Assembly (NCBI RefSeq): GCF_019393635.1
Contig: NC_057866.1
Coordinates: forward strand, 231,149,359-231,213,358
Origin: Dromiciops gliroides
Lineage: Eukaryota; Chordata; Mammalia; Microbiotheria; Microbiotheriidae
Direction: 5' to 3'
Length of the DNA: 64,000 nucleotides
The translations under genes and the position numbers were made by a program. The notes below the pieces were generated by a model. That model did not search any database, was not told the DNA's origin, and saw only the letters and a list, made by a program, of their open reading frames with translations. Of the stretch, positions 56,454 through 64,000 are shown in pieces (position 1 is the stretch's first letter; the number at the start of each line of letters is the position of its first letter).

Positions 56454-57031
56454 TGTAAGGAATTGATTGTTATTTGAGGTTTTTATGACCCCATCTTTTG
56501 GCTAGAATTAAAAAAAACCTTGGCGCAGGCACCGGCCTGGGTCTCCATAAAATGCACGTTGCTCCACCCACTGGTTGTAGTCATTGCCATGGCACTGGCA
56601 CCTCACGTCATCACCACTCGCTGATGCCTACATGGGCCTGGCAAAATTATAATGATTGGAAGCCTAGTGAGGGCAGTCATGTGACTGTCAGATTGGCCAG
56701 CCAATTGGCTGGGGGCTGTGTGTGGTCAGCCTGGGGTCTGCTGGGAAGAAGGGAGGTTTTTCCACCATTCTAGCTTGAAGCTGGAAGGCGACAGGACACT
56801 GCTGTGTGTTTTCAGCTGATTCCTGGGTGGTGGTGGTGTTCAGGTTGTATAATTTCCCTTTTCCCCATTTTATTTCCTTTCCCTTGATCCTACTGATCCT
56901 GTTTGTGTTTTTTTTAAGTTCGTTCTTCTTAAATAAATCCTGCTATTTTGAGGCTGCCGGTCTCCTTCTTTGCCCCAATATTGCGGCGAGCCATCTAGCT
57001 AACACTCCCCAATTAAAAATTGGTCCCTACA
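56454..57031 (+). mobile_element. Solo ERV LTR (family D)
   Basis: 578 bp, TGTAAGGAATTG ... TTGGTCCCTACA, with a perfect 4-bp TSD gaac (56450-56453, 57032-57035). AATAAA at about 56932 and a U5-like tail ccggtctccttctttgcccc. The CCAAT motif ccagccaattggctggg lies at about 56698-56714. Four-base TSDs and TG...CA ends fit a gamma-type (class I) ERV. Confidence 0.88.
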
Positions 57032-57143
57032 GAACTCAAAACCTTAAATAAAAATGTTTATTATTTTTTTTAAAAAGAAAACATCATTCTCATACTAGAT
57101 ATGAATGAGAAATGCACTCATTTATGAGACCTAGCTCACTTTT

Positions 57144-57289
57144 TTTTTTTTTTAGTGAGGCAATTGGGGTTAAGTGACTTGCCTAGGGTCACACAGCTAG
57201 TAAGTGTTAAGTGTCTGAGGCCGGATTTGAACTCAGGTACTCCTGACTCCGGGGCTGGTGCTCTATCCACTGCGCCACCTAGCGCCCCT
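57144..57289 (-). mobile_element. WSINE1-like CORE-SINE
   Basis: Reverse copy ending cgccacctagcgcccct. Perfect 16-bp TSD gacctagctcactttt at 57128-57143 and 57290-57305. Confidence 0.95.
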
Positions 57290-57377
57290 GACCTAGCTCA
57301 CTTTTGCAATTTTATTTATTAGTATTTCTGGCAGAAAAGGTTTTTTTTCCCCCTCTGAACATAGGAACTATACTATT

Positions 57378-58090
57378 TGTGTTGTTTAAAATCTAAATTG
57401 TGGGTTCTAATCTGCCCCTCTAAGTCTTGGGGGGAAGCTGGCTAAAATCACTGATAAATTCAGCAAGAGTTTAGGCTTTTAAAGATTTATTAGAATATAT
57501 ATTATAGGAGGGCAGCTAGGTGGTGCAGTGGATAGAGCACTGGCCCTGGATTCAGGAGTACCTGAGTTCAAATCCAGCCTCAGACACTTGACACTTACTA
57601 GTTGTGTGACCCTGGACAAGTCACTCAACCCCCATTGCCCCGCAAAAAAAAAAAAAAAAAAGAATATATATTATAAGTTAATGAAGAGAGAGAGACTCAG
57701 AACAAATTCCTTATAGCATGGAAATCCTAGCTCAGATCTAATTCAGTATAGCCAGAGAGAAAGAAAGAAATTTCCTTTCCTAGCAGCCCACGTGAAATCT
57801 CTCACCACCAAGCCAGTGTCTGAACAACTAAGAGCGGCCTCCCCTGTTCTCCATCTACCGCTACCTCATAGTTCCTCCTCACCAAAAAGAGAGTTCTTCT
57901 ATGAGGGAGCGTCCACTTCCTATTTCCTCTCTCCCTCCCCCAAAGGGGAGGTCTGTAAAGCTGGTTGGTTGAGAGTGGTCTCTTGCTGATGTAACTTTCT
58001 CATTCTCACCCAATTCAAACAATACTAAATCAGGTGGGGCCCCTGGGTGTCTGCCAAATTCCATTATTTTATCCTTCTCTTTTGCCTTAC
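57378..58090 (-). mobile_element. ERV LTR (family A), reverse, with SINE inside
   Basis: Left end tgtgttgtttaaaatctaaa is the reverse complement of the family A terminus. ggggaagctggctaaaatca and gagtttaggcttttaaagat match the other copies, and the polyadenylation region was hit by the SINE at 57507. The right end near 58090 is approximate: the sequence there resembles the 5' part of the 5990 copy. Confidence 0.78.
57507..57660 (+). mobile_element. WSINE1-like CORE-SINE inside the LTR
   Basis: ggagggcagctaggtggtgc ... cccattgccccgc plus poly(A). Perfect 15-bp TSD agaatatatattata at 57492-57506 and 57661-57675. Confidence 0.96.
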
Positions 58091-59047
58091 CCCTGAAGGT
58101 TTTAGTCCATGGAATTAAAGAATTAAGCAAAATGAAATGATAAGAATTTTGTTAGGTAGTAAAAAGGGCTGGATTTATGGGAAGATGGCATCATGTTGAC
58201 ACTTAGAGGAACCCAGGTCCCCCACTACACAACATTAGAGCTCCAGAAGGAATAGTAATTCAGAAAAATAAACAGAAACAGCTTGTAAGTGCCTCCATTC
58301 AATCCAGAACTGTAAAAATGGATTGTTAGAATCCTGCAGATGATTTGGGCAGAGATCAGCCCACGGAAGGCAGAAGGCAGAGTGCTTAGAACCAGAGCAG
58401 GGAACAGAGCCAGACCAATGTGTGCCCAAACAACAGAGTCCCCAGGTCAGGCAGCCCACACAAAGACACAAGTGTAGCTACAACAGAAGACAGGGCTAGG
58501 CTCCCACTCTGGAAGCAAAGCACCTGGATCTTGCAGGAACATAAGCCATATTATGTGTGTGGGACCTCAGACCCAGAGCAAAGGGAAGAACCAACTCTTG
58601 GTTCAGAACTATGCAAGAGTAAGGAGGCAGAAGGAGCCATAGGTTAGACAGAAGAAACTACAGCTAAAACCTAAATCAAGCCACTAGGACATAGGCAAAA
58701 CCCAGGAATTCCTGAAAAAAATCCAAGGCCTCCTCTCAGCCTTCTCAGTTAGGACCAAGCAAGGTCTGCTCACTCCATCCAAAAGTCTGGGACAGGACAG
58801 ATCTGGACCTGGGCAAAAAGCCTCAATCCAGAAGTTGAGACTATAAATATGAGTAAACAGAAGAAAATGATGCTGAAGAAATATTGTGTGACTGAGAGAA
58901 AACCAATAGGTAAAGCCAAAAGAAAAGTAATACTACAATCAAACCAAGTAGAGCCTCAGAAAAAAATAATGCCCTGTCCACAAAGACTAGAAGAATACCT
59001 GGAAAAATAAAATGACATAAAATGGAATATTATAACGTGTGCATCTG

Positions 59048-59049
<2 letters not shown>

Positions 59050-59092
<43 letters not shown>
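59050..59092 (+). repeat. (AC)n microsatellite
   Basis: About 21 AC units at the L1 ORF1/ORF2 junction. Confidence 0.97.
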
Positions 59093-59093
<1 letters not shown>

Positions 59094-59609
59094 ATAACAT
59101 TAATTTACATACACACACACAGAATTCAAGGGTCCATTGATCAAGATTTACACAGAAACTATGTGAATACAACAATCAAAGTCTACATAGAAATAGACAT
59201 ATAATTAGAGAAATGGTAATTGCTCATGGGTAGAGCATGCAAATATAATTAAGGCAGTACTATTTAAGTCAGTTTATTTAGTGCCATACCAATGAAACTA
59301 CCAAAAGAATACTTTATAGAGCTAGGGGAAAAAATAATGAAATTCATCTGTAGGAACAAGAGGAAGAATCTCAAGGGAAATTATAAAAAACATTGGGCAG
59401 GAAGGTGCCTAGCAGTACTATAAAGCAGTATTCTTCAAAATGATTTAATATTGGTTAAAAAGAACTCTCAATGGAACATATTAGTAATAGAGAAATGAAT
59501 ACACACTATTTGACACAAACTTCCAGGAAAACATTCTGGCAGAAATGAGGGATGGATCAGCACTTTATACCATATTTATATAGATCGAAATTTCCTACTA
59601 TTTAAGCTC

Positions 59610-59935
59610 TAAGCTGATACATGACTCTGTCTTGTGCCCCCTTCCCTTTCCCTCTCTTCTGTCACATATGGTGATCTCATCAGTTCCTGTAGGTTCAACT
59701 ATCATCTCAATTCAGATAATACCCACATCAGTCCTGATATCTGCTGAGATATGATTGTCCACCTACAGCTGCCTCATGGACATCTCAAACAGGCGTCTCA
59801 AATGCAACATGTCTAAAATGGAACCTATCTGTTATTGATGAGGATACCACCATCAGCTCAGGCATAAAACCTCAGTGTCATCCTCAGCTCCTCACTCTCA
59901 CCCAACATACCAACCCATTGTCATTGAGAAGAAAT
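59610..59935 (+). repeat. L2 LINE fragment
   Basis: ggtgatctcatcagttcctg, cagctgcctcatggacatct, gcaacatgtctaaaatggaa, cctcagtgtcatcctcagct, ctcactctcacccaacatac follow the L2 ORF2-end order. Confidence 0.7.
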
Positions 59936-60589
59936 CTATGTTTCAGGTTTCCTATCCAAATTTTATAAAGAACTGCTTCATATTTATAAGAAAAGCTATT
60001 CCCCAATTGGTAAATAGTCAAAGGAGATGAACAACTAGTTTTCAAAGGAAGAAATCTAAGCTATCATCAACTATGTGAGCAGATTCTCCAAATCACTAAA
60101 AATAAGAGAAATGAAAATTAAAGTAACACTTATCAGATTGGCAAAGATAACAAAAAGGAAAATGACATTTGCTGGAAGAGTTGAAAGAAAACAGGCATGC
60201 CAGTGCACAGTTGGTGGATCTGTAAATTGGCCCATCTATTCTGGAAAGAAATTTGAAACTATACCCACCTACCCTCAAAATCATTACCATGATAATGCTA
60301 CTAGGCCTATTCAGCAAAGAGATTTTTAAAAAGTAGTGGTGGGAAAGACCTATTTTTACAAAAAGCTTTATAACAGCTGGAATGGTAGCAAGAAATTGGA
60401 AATGGGGGGAGAGTCCTCATTAATTTGGAGATAGCTGAACATATTACATATGAATGTAACAATACCATTGTACCATGAAATGACAAAAAAGTATGGTTTT
60501 ATAGAAACTGGGAAGATTTGTGTAACCTGTTACAGAGTGAAGTTTGCAAGAAAAAATTACAAATTATACAATAACAAAACAACATGAGA

Positions 60590-60745
60590 GCTAGCATTCA
60601 TATAGCACTTACTATGTTCTATATATTGCTAAATGCTTTACAATTATTATCTAATTTGATCCTCATAACACCCTAGGAGATGAGCGCTATCAGTATCCCC
60701 ATTTTACAGATGAGGGAAATAAGGCTGACAAAGGTTGAATAACTT
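60590..60745 (-). repeat. THER1/MIR-type SINE, reverse
   Basis: tcatatagcacttactatgt, tttgatcctcataacaccct, atccccattttacagatgag. Confidence 0.7.
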
Positions 60746-61489
60746 GTTGTATGTTATTATTCCGATAGAAAAAAATATGGTGCTAAAAATAACATTGAAA
60801 CCGAAACAGAAGGAAGGTTATCTAATAAGGTCAACTGAGATATCAAGCACTGAATATAAATAATTTGTTACGGTTGGGAGTGGTATTGGTTTTTAAGTTC
60901 ATTAACAACAGTTTTTCACTTTGCTAGTTTGATCAGTTTAGAAAAATATTCTGTTATGTATTTAAAAGGCACTTAGAAGGATTCATTTAATTATAGCACT
61001 CAACTATAATTCCCACCACTATAATTTTGTAGAGAAGATAACTTGCCCTGGGAACCTATGCTTGTACTTAATTTCTGTTCTAGTTTAAAAGCTGAAACAG
61101 GAAGTAAAGTGTTGAGTTTAACAATGATTATATGTGAAAAGTGCATACAAATTTCTGAAATATACTGTCTCTAGAGGCAGGGAATTATGAAGGACCATTG
61201 CATGATTTTCACTTTGTGAGAAACACTTGGAGATTTATGTCTGCCAATTGATCAAAGCCCTTCCTGAAATTCAGTTAAGGGAAACATATTGACACGTTGT
61301 CAGTATACTATGTCACAAGAAACCTTGGAATAAGACTTTATTTTGAAGCAAATAAAAAAAAAATACAAGTTCACTCATGACATTTAATAGCTTTAAAAAC
61401 AAGAGGCTGACAATGCAGTCCTTTGTCCTAAAATTTGTTTTTCACCTTTTCAGTTGTTATTGTCACTTTTTACTGGAGTCTGAATATAT
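60746..61489. other. INTS12: INTS12 intron 2, nothing recognised
   Basis: About 740 bases, AT-rich, with no coding frame or named repeat. Confidence 0.4.
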
Positions 61490-63164
61490 CATCATGGCTT
61501 CACATGAAGAGCAGGAGGAAATAATACCAGTTAACTTCTTTATTAATTTAGTATTTCCCCAATTACATGTAAAAACAATTTTTAACATTCCTTTTTAAAT
61601 ATTTTTGACTTTCAAATTCTTTCCTTACTTCCCTCATTGATAAGGCAAGCAATTTGATATAGATACAGTCCTGCAAAACCTATTTCCCTGTTATTCATGT
61701 TGTGAAAGAAAACAGACAGAAAAAGAAAGAAAGTAAAGAAGAAGTATGTTTCAATCTGCATTCAGATTCCATCGGTTCTTTCTCTGGAGGTGGATAGCAT
61801 TTTTCATCATAAGTCCTTTACAATTGTCTTGGATCATTGTATTGTTGAGAATAACTAAGTCATTTATAATTAGTCATCATGCATTATTGTAGTTACTATG
61901 CACAGTATTCTCCTGGTTCTGCTTATTTTACTTTGCATCAGTTCATGAGTCTTTCCTGATTTTTTTGATAGCATTCTGCTTGTTATTTTTTATAGCATAA
62001 TAGTATTCTATCACAATCATATACAACTTGTTCAGCCCTTCCCCAATTGATGGATATCCCCTCACTTTCCAAATATTTGCCTAAAAGAATTGCTAACTAA
62101 ACTAAAAGAGCTGCTATAAATATTTAATTTTATATTTAGGTCCTTTTCCTTTTTGTTTTTTATCTCTGGTATACAGACCTGGTAGAAGTATTGCTTGGTC
62201 AAAGGGTATGAATGTTTTATAACCCCATTTGGGTATATTTTAAAATTACTCTCCAGAATGGTTGAATCAGTATATAACTTCACCAACATTTGTCATTTTC
62301 CTTTTCTGTCAATCTGATAGGTGTGGGATGGTAGCTTACAGTTGTTTTAATTCGCAGTTCTCTAATCTGTAGTGATTTCGAGCATTTTTTTTAATTTGAC
62401 TAGAGATAATTTTGAGTTCTTTGTCTGAAAACCACCTGTTCATATTCTTTGATCATTTATCAATTGAGGAATGGCTCTTATTTGCATAAATTTGACTCAT
62501 TTTTATATTTATTTATTTGTTTGTTTGTTTATTTGAGAAACAAAGTCTTTTTACTCTCTTCTTTTACCCTGTCCATTCTCAAAAATGTTTTGCGTCTGAC
62601 TTTTTCCTTCCCCAATCTTCCCCCTCTTCTATCAATGGCCTCCTGCCCACCCCATGCCCTTCTCCTCCTACTTTCCCTGTATGGTAAGATAGATTTCTAT
62701 ACCCACCTGAGTATGTATGTTATTTCTTTTTTTAGCTAATTCTAATAAGAGTAGTATTCCAGAACCGCCCTGCCTTCCACTGCCCCTATCTTCCTCTACA
62801 CTGTAAAAGCACTTTAATACCTCTTTTATGTCAGGTAATTTAGCCCATTCTACCTCTTCCTTTCCTCTTCTCCCAATGCATTCCTCTTTCTCACCCCTTA
62901 ATTTTATTTTTTAAAATAATCATCTCATTATATTCAACTCACACCTGAGCCTTCTATCTATGTATACTTCTAAGTACCCTAAGAATGAGAAAGTTTTTAG
63001 GTGTTACAAATATTTTTCCTATGTAGAATTTGTAAACACTTTAGCCTTATTGAATCCCTTATGATTTCTATTTCCTCTTTACCTTTTTTTGTTTCTCACA
63101 AGTCTTGTATTTGAAAATTATATTTTCTATTCATCTCTGGTCTTTTTCATGAGGAATGTTTGAG

Positions 63165-63317
63165 AGAGGCAGCTAGGTGGTACAGTGGATAAAGCACCGG
63201 CCCTGGAGTCAGGAGGACCTGAGTTCAAATTTGGCTTCAGACACTTGACACTTACTAGCTATATGACCCTGGGAAAGTCGCTTAACCCCAATTGCCTCAC
63301 CAAAAAAAAAAGAAAAA
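63165..63317 (+). mobile_element. WSINE1-like CORE-SINE (first of a pair)
   Basis: gaggcagctaggtggtacag ... ccaattgcctcaccaaaaaa. aggaatgtttga precedes it and recurs after the second SINE. Confidence 0.93.
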
Positions 63318-63382
63318 AATTATTCTAAGACAAAAAACTGTTTCCCCCCACTCCCCCCCAAAAAAGAAAGAAAAAAATATTT

Positions 63383-63544
63383 GGGGCAGCTAGGTGGTGC
63401 AATGGATAGAGCACCAGCCCTGGAGTCAGGAGGACCTGAGTTCAAATCCGGCCTCAGACACTTAACACTTACTAGCTGTGTGACCTTAGGCAAATCACTT
63501 AACCCCAGTTGCCTCACCAAAAAAGAAAAGAACAGAAAAGAAAA
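63383..63544 (+). mobile_element. WSINE1-like CORE-SINE (second of a pair)
   Basis: ggggcagctaggtggtgcaa ... ccagttgcctcaccaaaaaa. Lies in the A-rich tail of the first SINE; the distal aggaatgtttga closes the pair. Confidence 0.93.
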
Positions 63545-64000
63545 GGAATGTTTGAAAGTCCTCTATTTCGCCGAATGTCCATTTGCCCTCCTGAGGGATT
63601 ATACTCAGTTTTGTTGGGTAAGTGGCTATTGATTGTAATCACAGCTCTTTTGACCTCCAGAATATCATACTCTAAGCCCTCCTCTCCTTTAATGTAGAAA
63701 CTACTAAATCTTGTGTTATCCTGACTGTGGCTCCATGATATTTGAATTGTTTTCTTCTGGATGCTTACAATATTTTCTCCTTGACCTGGAAGCTCTGGAA
63801 TTTGGCTATTCCTGGGAGTTTTCATTTCAGGATGTCTTTTAGGAGGTGATTGGTGGATTCTTTTGATTTCTATTTTACTCTCTGGTTCTAGAGTATCAAA
63901 GCAGTTTTCCTTGATAATTTCTGAAAAGATGCTTTCTATTATTGATTTATCTTTTGATCATGGCTTTCAGGTAATCCAATACTTTTTCAATTATCTCTCC

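Larger units (their letters stand above)
55862..57080 (+). mobile_element. L1 3' UTR fragment carrying a SINE and an LTR
   Basis: gaaatgacaagcaggatgat, tgatgtagagtgaagtgagc, gtgacagcagtattgtttga, then caaaatttggaac, continued after the LTR as tcaaaaccttaaataaaaat. Confidence 0.85.
58150..60570 (+). mobile_element. L1 copy with internal deletion and an L2-like stretch
   Basis: L1-type 5' start (tatgggaagatggcatcatg). Short ORF1 beginning (MSKQKKMMLKKY) near 58850. A CA microsatellite at 59050, directly followed by the ORF2 tail (aattgctcatgggtagagca, ccaatgaaactacc). From 59630 to 59930 there is L2-like sequence (ctcaaacaggcgtctcaaat, agcataaaacctcagtgtca-type). The L1 3' UTR then resumes (ttccccaattggtaaatagt). 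Confidence 0.75.
61490..64000 (-). mobile_element. L1/HAL1-like element, reverse, continuing past the window
   Basis: 3' UTR at 61520-62250 (reverse complement of tccccaattgatgg, caggatg-type modules). A GA-rich non-coding stretch (read as CT-rich) follows at 62500-63150. ORF1-type sequence is at 63560-64000: on the minus strand 'ggagagataattgaaaaagt', 'aaaagaatccaccaatcacc', 'aggtcaaggagaaaatattg', 'gccacttacccaacaaaact'. No ORF2 lies between the 3' UTR and ORF1, the same order as in the 27131 element. Confidence 0.78.

Noticed and set aside
59022..59204. Repeat arrays as CRISPR
   Set aside because: Dinucleotide microsatellites and interspersed SINEs in a vertebrate genome; there are no regular spacers or cas genes.
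3126..63544. SINE heads as functional tRNA genes
   Set aside because: They keep tRNA-like A/B-box sequences but lack a tRNA fold, share one body and A-rich tail, and carry TSDs, so they are SINEs.
55655..64000. INTS12 coding exon after residue 52
   Set aside because: No plus-strand frame resembles the next INTS12 segment or the PHD finger; the region is L1, LTR, SINE and unassigned intron.

Overview
This window is vertebrate nuclear DNA, almost certainly from an Australasian marsupial. The strongest sign is a tRNA-related CORE-SINE that starts GGGGCAGCTAGGTGGCGCAG and ends with a short A-rich tail. It recurs about thirty times on both strands, often with perfect target-site duplications (TSDs), and matches what I know of marsupial WSINE1-type elements. 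The rest of the repeats are L1, ORF1-only L1 (HAL1-like), L2, MIR/THER-type SINEs and gamma-type ERV LTRs. No bacterial-style genes, operons or CRISPR arrays are present. Most open reading frames in the window are chance frames or repeat shadows.

Two protein-coding genes are present, head to head, sharing a CpG-island promoter at about 50.4-51.2 kb. GSTCD (glutathione S-transferase C-terminal domain containing) runs leftwards on the minus strand: a predicted non-coding exon 1 ending at 50660, then coding exons 40131-40550, 34129-34587 and 8215-8466. All three coding segments begin and end in phase 0 and together encode about 377 residues of the N-terminal half. The methyltransferase-like half must lie left of the window. 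INTS12 (Integrator subunit 12) runs rightwards: a predicted non-coding exon 1 ending at 50939, then the first coding exon 55499-55654 (52 residues). The remaining exons lie right of the window. The same head-to-head pair is known in human (4q24), which supports the calls.

Region by region: 1-8.2 kb is GSTCD intron with an ERV integrase remnant and two LTRs. 8.2-8.5 kb is GSTCD exon 4. 9.0-15.8 kb is an L1/HAL1 composite holding SINEs and an LTR-in-SINE. 16.1-16.7 kb is another LTR. 20.35-20.76 kb is a 7SL RNA pseudogene split by a SINE. 21.8-22.3 kb is an inverted LTR inside a MIR-like SINE. 25.1-33.8 kb is one old L1 exploded by an ORF1-only L1, an LTR and several SINEs. 34.1-34.6 kb is GSTCD exon 3. 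36-39.8 kb is a degenerate non-L1 LINE with a C2H2-like C-terminus and an ACCA tail. 40.1-40.6 kb is GSTCD exon 2. 41-50 kb is a relatively repeat-poor intron. 50.4-51.2 kb is the shared promoter. 52.8-64 kb is INTS12 intronic L1, LTR and SINE material around exon 2.

Nothing here looks like an undescribed enzymatic or defence system. The value lies in the conserved divergent gene pair and in an unusually readable nest of retroelements whose TSDs allow the order of insertions to be reconstructed. Repeat family names are from memory and not from a database search. Boundaries without a stated TSD are approximate.
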